The position numbers were made by a program, and so were the translations under genes. Shown in pieces: positions 36,550 through 45,859 of a DNA stretch of 64,000 bases (its first letter is position 1; the number at the start of each line of letters is the position of its first letter). Below the pieces are notes generated by a model. The model had not been told where the DNA came from and ran no database searches. It saw nothing but the letters and a program-made list of their open reading frames with translations. This stretch comes from Balneola sp. (GTDB lineage Bacteria > Bacteroidota > Rhodothermia > Balneolales > Balneolaceae). The stretch is taken from assembly GCA_028284195.1 (NCBI GenBank), contig JANQSE010000007.1, positions 1 to 64,000 of the forward strand. The letters are read 5' to 3'.

Positions 36550-36855
36550 CTAGTTTTTTATCAAGGCAAAAAGCTCTTTAACCACTTTTTTTGATATCGA
36601 TTTTAAAATGCCAGCATTGTAAGTTCTTTTTTCAGCTGAAATTTGCAAAAAAGACTTATCTGAAATTTTGCGAAAAAGATAGTGTTTATCTTTTGTTTCC
36701 ATTTCAACTGTTTCACAATTCAATTCTGTTGGTACCCCGTAAAACATGTGTTCTTTTGTAATTTTTTGAGGGTCAAACAACTCAATATATCCTCCAGGGA
36801 TATATTGAGTTGCGAATTCTTTAAAAAAAGCATTGATTTGCTTCTTTTCTTTCAT
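36550..36855 (-). CDS. Hypothetical small protein, second gene of Roadblock operon
   Basis: A soluble protein of 101 residues with no signal or membrane segment. The pattern of an N-terminal helix (INAFFKEFATQYI), several beta strands (YIELFDP, DKHYLFRKI, SFLQISAE) and a C-terminal helix (ILKSISKKVVKELFALI) resembles a small profilin/Roadblock-like fold, but no motif proves it. The start codon overlaps the stop of the upstream Roadblock gene by 4 bases, a sign of translational coupling. Confidence 0.6.
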   Translation of the reverse strand: MKEKKQINAFFKEFATQYIPGGYIELFDPQKITKEHMFYGVPTELNCETVEMETKDKHYLFRKISDKSFLQISAEKRTYNAGILKSISKKVVKELFALIKN

Positions 36856-37229
36856 TTTATAGTTTCCTCAACCATTGAACCTATCTTGATCATTACATTT
36901 CTAATAATCCCAAGATTAGATGATTTATCAGCAGCTGCATAAATCAGATAACGATTGTCTTTTATTGGCCGAATAACATGAGTTTGATTAGAGAGCTCAA
37001 TAATAATAATAGAGATGGTTTCATTTTTCATACCCATCGCTTCCTTTGCTCTTACTTTTGCCTGAAGAACAGCTGCGTTGTAAGCGCTTGCAGCTTCTAT
37101 ATCAAATCTTTCATCGAGGTTAAGCGATCCATGAGAAAACCCTGCCTCTGTTTCAACTATTGATATAGCTTTGAGTCCACTAATTTCTGCTTCTGCATAT
37201 TTAAGTATGTCTTCTATCTTTTTTGCCAT
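36852..37229 (-). CDS. Roadblock/LC7-like protein, first gene of the operon
   Basis: A soluble protein of 125 residues. The layout is helix-strand (IEDILKYAEAEISGLKAISIVE), a central helix (FDIEAASAYNAAVLQAKVRA), then strands VIRPIKDNRYLIYAA and a last helix (NLGIIRNVMIKIGSMVEE). This is the Roadblock/LC7 pattern seen in MglB and related regulators of small GTPases. No MglA-type GTPase is encoded nearby. The gene heads a three-gene minus-strand operon with long AT-rich DNA in front of it. Confidence 0.65.
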   Translation of the reverse strand: MAKKIEDILKYAEAEISGLKAISIVETEAGFSHGSLNLDERFDIEAASAYNAAVLQAKVRAKEAMGMKNETISIIIIELSNQTHVIRPIKDNRYLIYAAADKSSNLGIIRNVMIKIGSMVEETIK

Positions 37230-37532
37230 TTTTTTATTTAAATTATGTGTTTTGTAAATAAATATATTAAACTAATAATAAAGATTCTCTAGGATAATTA
37301 TTTTCTAATTAAATTTGAGCGGCCATTTTAATGGTTTTTATTCTGTTGATATCTTTTAAGATTTACGAATTAGTAAAATTAAATCTCACTAATTAGGCAC
37401 AGATTTAATTTTTAAATGAATAGTTTTCGCATGATCCATTAAGTTGCTTCAACGTGGATATTACTCACCTTAACATAATGAATAGTTTCTCTTTTTTTGA
37501 GCATTGTTGGTGTTAGTAATTCCGTATTAAAT
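37230..37532. other. AT-rich leader region of the Roadblock operon
   Basis: No gene is seen. It should hold the minus-strand promoter of the Roadblock operon. Two perfect 7-bp inverted repeats are interleaved at 37359-37394: AGATTTA/TAAATCT and AATTAGT/ACTAATT. The 12-mer AATGAATAGTTT occurs twice, near 37417 and 37477. None of these matches a known operator. Confidence 0.4.
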
Positions 37533-37566
37533 AAAAAAGCCACCCTTCAACAAGAAGAATGGCTTA
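37533..37566 (-). terminator. Terminator of the Spy-like gene
   Basis: Read on the minus strand, AAGCCA (as TGGCTT) pairs across an imperfect stem including GAAG/CTTC and is followed by a T-run (37533-37538 complement). It lies 24 bp after the stop of the Spy-like gene. Confidence 0.7.
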
Positions 37567-37589
37567 TCTCTCTTTATCACGGTTACTTT

Positions 37590-38084
37590 TTATCTGCGTT
37601 TTTTAGCTTTTCGTTTTGCTTTAGCCCTTTTTTTCATATCCGGCATGGAATCAAATTTTATACGCTGTTCTTCGGTAAGTAGAGCTCGTATTTTCCCCTT
37701 TTTTGCGATATGTATCTTTTGGATCTCAGCCCGGATTTCACTCATTTCATCTACTACTTTATTTAATGCATTAACATCGTAAGTATCACCGGATGAAAGT
37801 GTACGTAACCGAGCACGTTTCTCTCTAAGCTGGTTTTCAAAGGGGAGTGTTTCCTTTTTGCTTTCCAACATTATATTTTTGACTTGCTCTTTCTGCTCAT
37901 CAGAAAGGTTCAATTTTTTGAATTGAGCTTGTGGCTCTCTTTGACCTTTTGTCCGGAAAGCCATTCTTTTTTCCGTGCGATCTTTTACCGTTGTCTTTTG
38001 CTCACTTCTTTCATTTGATTGTGCCTGAAGCGAAAACGTTGCTGTTAAAAATAAAATCATTGTTGTTGTTAATAAACGTCTCAT
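37590..38084 (-). CDS. Spy/CpxP-like periplasmic protein
   Basis: A protein of 164 residues with a signal peptide (MRRLLTTTMILFLTATFSLQAQ). The mature part is helical and charged, with two LTxxQ-type motifs (LNLSDEQKEQVKNIM and ALLTEEQRIKFDSM) typical of Spy/CpxP chaperones or periplasmic metal sensors. The C-terminus is very basic (KKRAKAKRKAKKRR). I chose the ATG at 38084 because it has a GGAGAA ribosome binding site and gives a clean signal peptide. It may buffer envelope stress; no two-component partner is near. Confidence 0.78.
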   Translation of the reverse strand: MRRLLTTTMILFLTATFSLQAQSNERSEQKTTVKDRTEKRMAFRTKGQREPQAQFKKLNLSDEQKEQVKNIMLESKKETLPFENQLREKRARLRTLSSGDTYDVNALNKVVDEMSEIRAEIQKIHIAKKGKIRALLTEEQRIKFDSMPDMKKRAKAKRKAKKRR

Positions 38085-38171
38085 GACTTTCTCCTTGTTT
38101 GTGATTTGTTTTAAATACACACGGTTAGGAGACAACCCCTAAAAAAACTTGCGGAGATTTTTGGCGGCAAT

Positions 38172-38204
38172 AAAAAAGGCTGGTTAATGACCAGCCTTTT
38201 GCAA
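38172..38204 (-). terminator. Terminator of the propeller-amidohydrolase gene
   Basis: A perfect 9-bp stem, AAGGCTGGT at 38176-38184 with ACCAGCCTT at 38190-38198 and a 5-base loop. The minus strand continues into a T-run (complement of 38172-38177). It lies 28 bp beyond the stop of the minus-strand gene at 38226. A shorter T-run on the other side may give some + strand activity. Confidence 0.88.
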
Positions 38205-38225
38205 ATGAAATTACCTTTAAGAATA

Positions 38226-41200
38226 CTATTTTCTAATGCCCGGTACATTCTCCGGCCCAGTATTCTGCCACCAGAAGATACCCAGCTCTTTCTTAACCGG
38301 AAAAACCTGATCTAATGTATGGGCACTGTATAATCTTCCGTTCTTCATGATGTAGCTTACAGAATTTGTATTCCGGATATTCTGTAAAGGATCTTTATCC
38401 ATAATTACAAAATCTGCCAGTTTTCCCGGCTCGATAGTTCCAAGATCTCGTTCCAAACCAATGGCTTTTGCACCATGAATAGTGGCTACCATTAAAGCAT
38501 CATGCTCGCTTAAACCGCCGCTTTGAACTGCCCACAATTCCCAGTGAAACCCAAGCCCTTGTAATTGTCCGTGACTTCCTACTCCGGCAATGCCTCCATT
38601 TTCAACCAGGTCTTTCAGGAATTTTGATTGTTCTTCATGCACATACTCTTCTTCCATAAACCAACCAGCATTTCTTCGTCTTGAACGGGAATCCAGATTT
38701 TCATGGGGCATAAAACGATTTAGCTTTGGATCGTCATGCGGCCGTTCTGTTGCATAGAAATAGTTTTCTGTCCAGGGGCCGCCATATGCAACCAATAATG
38801 TTGGTGTATATGCTGTATTCGAAAAAGCTACCATATCAATCACATCTTCATACAACGGAAATACAGGGAAAGAATGCTCGTGACCGGGATACCCATCAAT
38901 TACCTGAGTAAGGTTTTCCTTGAAATCGAGAGAACCCTCTGTAGTAGGCATCAGTTTTTGTTCACGGGCAGCTTCAATGATCCATTGTCGCTGCTCACGG
39001 TTTCCTGCACCATACATCTTAATTGTTTTGGTATTGTAGTATTCACTATACCTTTTCAGTACATCTTTTGCGTGGTCAAGATTCTTAATATTCTCGCTGC
39101 TGAATACACCCGGGCCTGTTGAATACACTCTTGGCCCAAGGAGTTTGCCAGCATCCACCAGATCTCCATAGGTTAACACATCTGTTGTTGCGGTTTGAGG
39201 ATCGCGTGTTGTAATTACTCCAAATGCCAGATTTGTGAGGTAGGACCAAAACTGGCCTCTGTGCAGATTCACAGGATGACGGAAATGAGCATGTGTATCA
39301 ACAAAGCCCGGAATAATAGTTTTTCCACTCATATCCATTATCTCGGCTCCATCAGGAATCGAAACAGAACCTCGTGCACCTACTTCTTTAATACGGTTGT
39401 TTTCGACTACAACATCTGCGTTGCGTATGATCTCTTTCCCGTTCATTGTAATTGCGGTTGCACCCCTCAAAACAATAACGCCTTCCGGTATGTCACGCTT
39501 GGCATTTACTTCGATTCTTAATTCAAGAGGTTTATAACCTTCCTCTTTCTTTTTTTCTTTTTTGTCTTTTGGTTCTTCTTTCTCTTCTTCACCTTCTTCC
39601 TGGTCAGAATCTTTGGCTTCCTCTTTCTTTTCCATTTCTTTAGCTGCTTCTACGCTATCCTTATATGCCTCAGCGTCATTAAGGTTATACCGGATATGGG
39701 CATTACCAATTGACCAATGTATGTTATTAGCCTCCCATCCCCATGCAGGAAATTGAGCTCCAATATCAGTCAACTTTTGAGATGGAAAAGAACTTGACCC
39801 ACCTACCCGAATTACCGGAGCGTTTCCACCAACCTGCGGAACAGTAACAACATACAAATCATAGCCAAGTTGAGCCAGTGCCTGATCTCCTTCTGGAGCC
39901 ATCCGGATCCAGGAAGCTCGCGGGCTAAATGTTGACCCTGGTGCCGGGCTGCCCTGAACCTGTACGTGTGCTTTTTCGTCGGTTCCATCCCAACGAATGG
40001 AAGTAAGCCCGTTAAAGCTTGATAAGAATATCCGATCATTACCTTTCACAAAATGAGGATTTGATCTGCCATTACTGAATGCAATAAAATTATCCTCGCT
40101 TCCATTAGCGTCTATCCAAACGATATTGCTGGTACCGCGGAAAGCAAATCTCCGGGTAGCATTTCTGAAACCTTCAGAGTCACCATTGATCAGCACGATT
40201 CTTGTTCCATCATTATTCCATGCAGGGTGCTGGTAAACGCCATTATCTTTATTGAGTTGCTTGAGCCCTCTCCCGTTTGGGCGAACTTTATACACTTTTC
40301 CCCCTTCAGGTTCCCATGTTACAAAAGCGATCCATTTGCCATCAGGAGACCAAACTGGCTGCGCCTGAGTTTCATCAATATTCACCAGTTTTTTAGGGGT
40401 TCCGCCTGGAAATTCCATTGTATAGACTTCATTTAAAGCCGTAAACGCTATTTTTTTTCCATCTGGAGAAGGCACGGCATCACGGATCTGAGTAACAGCA
40501 AACTCTTCGCTATCAGAGATCGGATATTCGAAATCCAGCTCAGGGCCGAGATCAATACTACCACTTACACGAAACGGGATCTCTATCGCATCACCACCTT
40601 CTGTTGGTATTTTCCATATTTTTCCGCCATATGATGTTACAAGAAATTTATCGTCTGGTGTAAAAGACATTCCGGGAAGAACATCTCTTGAAGCACGAGA
40701 TTCCTGATCATCATGTTGAACAGGATATGCAAGCCATCGTTCGTCACCCGTATCAAGATCGCGAATCACCAGGCCTGTATGTTCATCATATCGCGACCCG
40801 TATACTAACCACTTTCCATTATTTGATGGGGTAGCCCTGAATGAGGATCCATATCTTGATGCTTGTGTGGTCATGTCGCCAGTCTCACGATCAAAGGTGG
40901 AAATTTGGTATTGAGGCATTGGCGCATTATAAGTCCATGTTCCGGTTCTTCTCGAAAACCAGATGTATCTTCCGTCAGGGCTGAATGCTCCTTCTGTCAT
41001 TCTGAGATTTCCCGGAGCTCTAACCAAGGCAGTTCCCGAGCCGCCATCTACATGGTACATCCAGATCTTATGATTTCCCGGTGAGTTTTTGGAAGCAATA
41101 ATGTATTTACCATCCGGAGACCATTCCGGAGATTGGTATTCATTGGTTTTTCCTTTAGTAATCTGCTTCTTTTCCATGTCTTCAGATTCCAGATCTATTG

Positions 41201-41597
41201 TCCAAACTCCTTCACCACCTGAAGCATCAGAAATAAAAACTACTTTTTTGCCGTCAGGACTGAATCTAGGCTGGCTATCGAACTGCATGCCACTTGTAAG
41301 CTGAGTTGCTTCGCCTCCTGTCATGGGGATGGTGTACAGATCACCCAGAAAATCAAAAACAATGGTATTCCCATCCGGGCTTACATCCAAAGCAATCCAT
41401 GAGCCTTCTTCAAGATCAAAAGAAAACTCCCGACCGGCTTTAAGGGGAAGATCTCCATTATCTTTTTTGTTTTCTGTTGAACCTTCGGCAGCATCATCTT
41501 GTGCCATCAGATTTTGAGTTAATCCTGTTGATATAAAACCCAGCAGGATAAAGATAAAACTATATGATAAGCCTCGAATTAGTTTAGATAAACTCAT
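38226..41597 (-). CDS. TolB-type propeller fused to amidohydrolase
   Basis: An exported protein of 1123 residues (signal near SFIFILLGFISTGLTQNLMAQ). Residues ~50-620 are PD40/TolB-like WD repeats (SPDGNTIVFDFLGDLYTIPM, WSPDGKYIIASKN, PVWSPDGKWIAFVTWEPEGG). Then comes a Lys/Glu-rich linker (~650-690). Residues ~705-1110 are an amidohydrolase of the imidazolonepropionase/prolidase type: VDTHAHFRH keeps the H-x-H, TIKMYG the Lys, GHEHSF a His. The usual metal-binding Asp (GTDxG) is replaced by GSHGQ. Such fusions are common in Bacteroidota and may be peptidases or hydrolases; the substrate is unknown. Confidence 0.85.
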   Translation of the reverse strand: MSLSKLIRGLSYSFIFILLGFISTGLTQNLMAQDDAAEGSTENKKDNGDLPLKAGREFSFDLEEGSWIALDVSPDGNTIVFDFLGDLYTIPMTGGEATQLTSGMQFDSQPRFSPDGKKVVFISDASGGEGVWTIDLESEDMEKKQITKGKTNEYQSPEWSPDGKYIIASKNSPGNHKIWMYHVDGGSGTALVRAPGNLRMTEGAFSPDGRYIWFSRRTGTWTYNAPMPQYQISTFDRETGDMTTQASRYGSSFRATPSNNGKWLVYGSRYDEHTGLVIRDLDTGDERWLAYPVQHDDQESRASRDVLPGMSFTPDDKFLVTSYGGKIWKIPTEGGDAIEIPFRVSGSIDLGPELDFEYPISDSEEFAVTQIRDAVPSPDGKKIAFTALNEVYTMEFPGGTPKKLVNIDETQAQPVWSPDGKWIAFVTWEPEGGKVYKVRPNGRGLKQLNKDNGVYQHPAWNNDGTRIVLINGDSEGFRNATRRFAFRGTSNIVWIDANGSEDNFIAFSNGRSNPHFVKGNDRIFLSSFNGLTSIRWDGTDEKAHVQVQGSPAPGSTFSPRASWIRMAPEGDQALAQLGYDLYVVTVPQVGGNAPVIRVGGSSSFPSQKLTDIGAQFPAWGWEANNIHWSIGNAHIRYNLNDAEAYKDSVEAAKEMEKKEEAKDSDQEEGEEEKEEPKDKKEKKKEEGYKPLELRIEVNAKRDIPEGVIVLRGATAITMNGKEIIRNADVVVENNRIKEVGARGSVSIPDGAEIMDMSGKTIIPGFVDTHAHFRHPVNLHRGQFWSYLTNLAFGVITTRDPQTATTDVLTYGDLVDAGKLLGPRVYSTGPGVFSSENIKNLDHAKDVLKRYSEYYNTKTIKMYGAGNREQRQWIIEAAREQKLMPTTEGSLDFKENLTQVIDGYPGHEHSFPVFPLYEDVIDMVAFSNTAYTPTLLVAYGGPWTENYFYATERPHDDPKLNRFMPHENLDSRSRRRNAGWFMEEEYVHEEQSKFLKDLVENGGIAGVGSHGQLQGLGFHWELWAVQSGGLSEHDALMVATIHGAKAIGLERDLGTIEPGKLADFVIMDKDPLQNIRNTNSVSYIMKNGRLYSAHTLDQVFPVKKELGIFWWQNTGPENVPGIRK

Positions 41598-41764
41598 GAG
41601 TAAGCGTAGTTAATTTCTGTTAATTAAGAGAATCTACTTATTTCAATGAGTTTTTAACATTGCTTTTACAAAGTTTGAGTAATTCTTGCCAATAGTTACA
41701 GATACGATTCAAAAAATTTAAATCATGGATCTATAAACTTATATTGTTAAAAAATTTCATCTGC

Positions 41765-42604
41765 ATGACATTCATTCAAAAACTGCAACATGCAGTTTCG
41801 GCTTCTTCATCTACTTTATGTGTGGGGCTTGATCCGAACCTGAGTCTTTTGCCAAAATCAGTAAAAGCTGATTTCAGTGGCCCTGAAGAGCAGGTTATTG
41901 GCTTCTGCAAAAAAGTTATTGATCACACGAAAGACTTTTCTGCCGCTTACAAGCCAAACCTTGCTTTTTTTGAGGCACTTGGATCGCAAGGGTTATCTGT
42001 TTTTCAACAAGTGGTTGATCACATTCCTGAAGAAAAGATCATAATTGCAGACGCTAAGCGCGGGGATATAAGTTCCACGGCAGAGCATTATAAAAAAACG
42101 TTTTTCGATCAGTTTAACGTAGATGCCATTACCCTTAATCCATTAATGGGATTTGAAACACTAGATGCTTTTACCGCTGACGAACAAAAAGGAGTGTATG
42201 CGTTGGCTTTAACTTCAAACCCCGGAGCCGATGATTTCTTGAAAAAGCCCTTCGAAGGATTTGATATGATGGGGCAGTTTATTGCATCGGAACTCTCAAA
42301 AAAATCTGTTTTCTTGGCAGCTCATCTGGGTATGGTTATCGGAGCCACACAAGCTGAACTTTCAAAATCTGTTACTGAATTACATCCCACTGCTTCGCTG
42401 CTAATTCCAGGAGTTGGAGCACAAGGCGGTTCTATTGAAGAACTTGCAAAAGCATTAGAAAATCATACCGGAATTCCACTCATTAATTCGAGCCGCGGAA
42501 TCATATATGCCGGCAGCGATCATGAAAATTGGGCGGAGCATGTGGCTCATAAAGCAGAAGAAACCAAAGAAAAATTATCAATTATTACGGAACGCTATGT
42601 CTGA
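41765..42604 (+). CDS. pyrF: Orotidine 5'-phosphate decarboxylase, type 2
   Basis: PyrF (279 residues) makes UMP from OMP, the last step of de novo pyrimidine synthesis. The motif [22 protein letters not shown] carries the catalytic Lys-Asp array, [12 protein letters not shown] opens the barrel, and [11 protein letters not shown] (here [11 protein letters not shown]) and [10 protein letters not shown] bind phosphate. The length fits the type 2 family. I chose the ATG at 41765 over a TTG seven codons upstream. It overlaps rnhA by 8 bases. Confidence 0.93.
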   Translation: MTFIQKLQHAVSASSSTLCVGLDPNLSLLPKSVKADFSGPEEQVIGFCKKVIDHTKDFSAAYKPNLAFFEALGSQGLSVFQQVVDHIPEEKIIIADAKRGDISSTAEHYKKTFFDQFNVDAITLNPLMGFETLDAFTADEQKGVYALALTSNPGADDFLKKPFEGFDMMGQFIASELSKKSVFLAAHLGMVIGATQAELSKSVTELHPTASLLIPGVGAQGGSIEELAKALENHTGIPLINSSRGIIYAGSDHENWAEHVAHKAEETKEKLSIITERYV

Positions 42605-43040
42605 TCTGCCCGAAGTTATTGTGTACACAGATGGTGCTTGTAGTGGAAACCCCGGCCCGGGAGGTTGGGGAGCAATACTGATTTGGAATGGCAAGGAGAA
42701 AGAACTTTCAGGTGGAGAAGCTCATACTACCAATAACCGGATGGAGATGCAGGCTGTAATTGAAGCACTAAAAGTTTTAAAAAAGCCTTGCCATGTTAAA
42801 ATTCATAGTGATAGCGCACTTATCATAAACGCCATGACTAAAGGTTGGATAGAAAACTGGAAGACAAAGGGGTGGAAAAAAGCCGACAAAAAACCCGTGG
42901 AAAACCAAGAACTCTGGGAAGAAATGCTACAAGCTATGAAACCTCATAAAATAACCTGGATAAAAGTTAAAGGGCATTCAGGATTGGAATTAAATGAAAG
43001 GGTAGATCGGCTTGCAGTAGTAGAGAGTAAGAAGTTTTAG
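42597..43040 (+). CDS. rnhA: Ribonuclease HI
   Basis: RNase HI (147 residues) removes RNA from RNA-DNA hybrids. The catalytic residues are in place: Asp in [18 protein letters not shown], Glu in [13 protein letters not shown], Asp in [12 protein letters not shown], and Asp in NERVDRLAV after the GHSGLELNE loop. The length is typical. Its ATG is inside the end of pyrF (8-base overlap), so the two are cotranslated. Confidence 0.95.
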   Translation: MSDLPEVIVYTDGACSGNPGPGGWGAILIWNGKEKELSGGEAHTTNNRMEMQAVIEALKVLKKPCHVKIHSDSALIINAMTKGWIENWKTKGWKKADKKPVENQELWEEMLQAMKPHKITWIKVKGHSGLELNERVDRLAVVESKKF

Positions 43041-43298
43041 CAATAATTCTCCAAATTCTTTATTGAAAAGCGTTTAAGTCTCCTTAAATTCATTGCTCAT
43101 TTTTTTGTTTATTCTGAGGCCTGTTCGCCGTACAAGCTTGTGTGTTGAAAAGCACTTCTGCTTGCAGGCAGGTACTTTGGAAGGCGGGATATTTCCTCCC
43201 CAAGGTATCTCTTTGGGAGAAGAATTGTGGTGGATTTCCTGTTAGATCCCTCGTTTTCATTCAGGATGACATTTTAACTTAAGTCAAAGCAAAAGACC
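43041..43298. other. Intergenic region with a possible degenerate dispersed repeat
   Basis: 258 bp, no gene. The stretch ending TAGATCCCTCGTTTTCATTC then AGGATGAC (about 43243-43270) resembles the CTTCG-rich GATCC...CAGGATGAC intergenic repeats I recall from many genomes. CTTGCAGGCAGGTA nearby is similar junk-like sequence. I see no terminator or promoter with confidence. Confidence 0.35.
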
Positions 43299-44969
43299 TT
43301 GAGCGATCAGAAGATAATTTTTTCGATGGTGGGAGTGAGTAAAGTTCACAAACCTAACAAAACGGTGTTAAAGGACATCTACCTTTCCTTTTTCTATGGA
43401 GCAAAAATTGGAGTACTTGGTTTAAACGGTGCGGGTAAATCAACACTTCTCAGAATTATTGCCGGAGAGGATAAAAACTATCTAGGCGATATCAGTGTGC
43501 AAAAGGGAATTACTTTTGGTTATCTACCACAGGAGCCGCATCTTGATGAAAATAAAACGGTAAAAGAAGTTGTTGAGGAAGGGGTTCAAGAAACTGTTGA
43601 CCTGCTCAAAGAATACGAAGATGTAAATGCTGCCTTTGGTAATCCAGATGCCGATTTTGATGCGCTTATTGAAAAGCAGGCTAAGCTCCAGGAGAAAATC
43701 GATCAGATTGAAGCATGGGACTTAGATGCAAAACTGAACCAGGCAATGGATGCACTGCGCTGCCCTCCAGGAGATACTCCGATAAAAGTACTTTCGGGTG
43801 GTGAAGCTCGCCGGGTTGCGCTTTGCAGGTTACTCCTCAAAAAACCGGATGTTTTACTTTTGGATGAGCCAACAAACCATTTAGATGCAGAATCGGTAGG
43901 CTGGTTAGAACAGCATTTGGCTCGCTATGAAGGAACCGTTATTGCCGTTACTCACGATCGGTACTTTCTGGACAACGTTGCCGGTTGGATTTTAGAACTG
44001 GATAGAGGAGAAGGTATTCCGTTTAAAGGGAATTATACATCCTGGCTGGAGCAGAAGTCTGAGCGGTTGAAACAAGAGGAAAAGCAAGAATCGAACCGCC
44101 AAAAAACGCTGCAACAAGAATTAGAATGGATTCGCCAAAACCCGAAGGGACGTAGAGCAAAGAGTAAAGCTCGTATTAATGCATATGAAGAACTATTGGC
44201 CAAAGATCGGGAAAAACGAAATGATGATATGCAGATTGTTATTCCGGCGGGGTCGAGATTGGGTAACAAAGTAATTGTGGCAGAAAACTTGTCTAAAGGT
44301 TTTGGTGACAAACTGCTTGTAGAAAGCTTGGATTTTCAGCTTCCTCCCGGTGGGATTGTTGGGGTAATAGGTGCGAATGGTACGGGTAAGTCAACCTTAT
44401 TCAAAATGATTATTGGCGAGGAGAAACCTGATTCCGGTAAACTTGAAATTGGAGACACCGTTGAACTAGGGTATGTAGATCAAAAACGCCCGCTCGATCC
44501 AAATAAAACCATATGGGAAGAGATTTCTGGAGGGCATGAAGTTCTTAAACTTGGAAACAGAGAGGTCAATTCCAGAGCGTATGTAGCACGATTTAATTTT
44601 GCGGGAAGCGATCAGCAAAAGAAAACAGGTCAGATCTCCGGTGGGGAGCGAAACCGTGTACATCTTGCAAAAATGCTTAAAGAAGGGGCAAATGTAATCT
44701 TGTTGGATGAGCCTACTAACGATCTGGATGTGAATACTCTTCGGGCATTAGAAGAAGCTTTACTAGAGTTTGCAGGTTGCGCTGTTGTTATTTCTCACGA
44801 CCGATGGTTTCTAGATCGAATAGCTACTCACATTCTTGCCTTTGAAGGAAACAGTCAGGTGTATTGGTACGAAGGTAATTACCAAGAATATGAAGAACAC
44901 AGAAAAGAACGGTTAGGAATTACAGAAGATCAACCTCATCGAATCCACTATAAGAAATTGGCTAGGTAA
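43299..44969 (+). CDS. ettA: Energy-dependent translational throttle protein EttA
   Basis: An ABC-F ATPase of 556 residues that binds the ribosomal E site and gates early translation by cellular ATP/ADP. Two ABC cassettes are present. The first has GLNGAGKSTLLRIIAG (Walker A), VLSGGEARRVALCR (signature) and VLLLDEPTNHLDAES (Walker B). The second has GANGTGKSTLFKMIIG, ISGGERNRVHLAKM and VILLDEPTNDLDVNT. The opening IFSMVGVSKVHKPNKTVLKDIYLSF is EttA-specific, as is the inter-domain linker. The start is TTG at 43299. Confidence 0.94.
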   Translation: MSDQKIIFSMVGVSKVHKPNKTVLKDIYLSFFYGAKIGVLGLNGAGKSTLLRIIAGEDKNYLGDISVQKGITFGYLPQEPHLDENKTVKEVVEEGVQETVDLLKEYEDVNAAFGNPDADFDALIEKQAKLQEKIDQIEAWDLDAKLNQAMDALRCPPGDTPIKVLSGGEARRVALCRLLLKKPDVLLLDEPTNHLDAESVGWLEQHLARYEGTVIAVTHDRYFLDNVAGWILELDRGEGIPFKGNYTSWLEQKSERLKQEEKQESNRQKTLQQELEWIRQNPKGRRAKSKARINAYEELLAKDREKRNDDMQIVIPAGSRLGNKVIVAENLSKGFGDKLLVESLDFQLPPGGIVGVIGANGTGKSTLFKMIIGEEKPDSGKLEIGDTVELGYVDQKRPLDPNKTIWEEISGGHEVLKLGNREVNSRAYVARFNFAGSDQQKKTGQISGGERNRVHLAKMLKEGANVILLDEPTNDLDVNTLRALEEALLEFAGCAVVISHDRWFLDRIATHILAFEGNSQVYWYEGNYQEYEEHRKERLGITEDQPHRIHYKKLAR

Positions 44970-45066
44970 TAAATGACACATTTTTACTTTTTCTTTAGAA
45001 ATAAGTTAGATGCATTGTTTGTAAACTGTTTATATTAAATGCTGTTTAACTTATTTAAGAGGAAAA

Positions 45067-45711
45067 ATGAATAAAATTATTAGTGGTGTATTTTTACTTT
45101 TTATAGCAGTTGCTGCTTGCTCAACTTCAAGAAGTTTTTATTTGGATGAAGAATACGATAAAAATGTTTTGTCGAGCCCATTTGTAGTTTTACCATTTAA
45201 ACAGAATTGGACACCAACTGCTACATTGACTGGGATTTATGGTAAAGAGAGTAATTACTTTTATCTTGGGTTAGATCCTTCTTTTACGTCAAACACTCCT
45301 AATGATGTCAAAATCATTAACTCAGATTTGGAGTCAGATAAAATATCTTTTACTCCTACAATACTTGAGACCGAAAATATGTCGATGAATGTAAGTTTAC
45401 CTTCAGATGAATTGCTAAATTCATTTTCTGAAAGATATGTTTACTTTTTTGAAAACTATGGATTTCGAATTATGGAGAAAAAAAGTGGAGATATAAGTTA
45501 TGCTGGTCTTGAAGCTAATGTGTACAAAGTTTTATACTTTAAAACGAAATTTTTTCTTTTGGATAAGAGCAATAAGAAAATTGTTTCTTGGGGAGAAGTT
45601 GCGGATCAAGTTCGAATCGCAGATAAACCTGAGTTTCCTGACTATTTAGAATTGCTAACAAAAATTAGTAACACCATTCTTCAAGATGGGCCATTTAAGG
45701 TATATCGATAG
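45067..45711 (+). CDS. Hypothetical lipoprotein
   Basis: A protein of 214 residues with a lipoprotein signal (MNKIISGVFLLFIAVAAC, Cys-18). The mature part is AT-rich in code and unrecognised. SPFVVLPFKQNWTPTATLTG and the later DKSNKKIVSWGEVADQVRIA hint at an alpha/beta domain such as those of curli or FlgO-like lipoproteins, but this is speculation. GAGG precedes the ATG. It is isolated between ettA and the candidate RNA region. Confidence 0.65.
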   Translation: MNKIISGVFLLFIAVAACSTSRSFYLDEEYDKNVLSSPFVVLPFKQNWTPTATLTGIYGKESNYFYLGLDPSFTSNTPNDVKIINSDLESDKISFTPTILETENMSMNVSLPSDELLNSFSERYVYFFENYGFRIMEKKSGDISYAGLEANVYKVLYFKTKFFLLDKSNKKIVSWGEVADQVRIADKPEFPDYLELLTKISNTILQDGPFKVYR

Positions 45712-45859
45712 TATATTGCTTGGATGGATTTGTTAGTTTTCTTTTCCTAAGTGTTTTTACTTTTCAAATTCATCTTTGAGTGACAAAATAAGTGAAGTAT
45801 AAAAAGTGTTTTCAAAAAACATTACACTATTTTGTCTACCTTAATTATCTCAAACACTA

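Noticed and set aside
36090-37229. Toxin-antitoxin system
   Set aside because: Small coupled genes invited the idea, but the first protein looks like Roadblock/LC7 and none resembles a known toxin or antitoxin.
45712-45859. Coding remnant upstream of the candidate RNA
   Set aside because: No frame longer than a few dozen codons and no recognisable protein words; treated as promoter/leader sequence.
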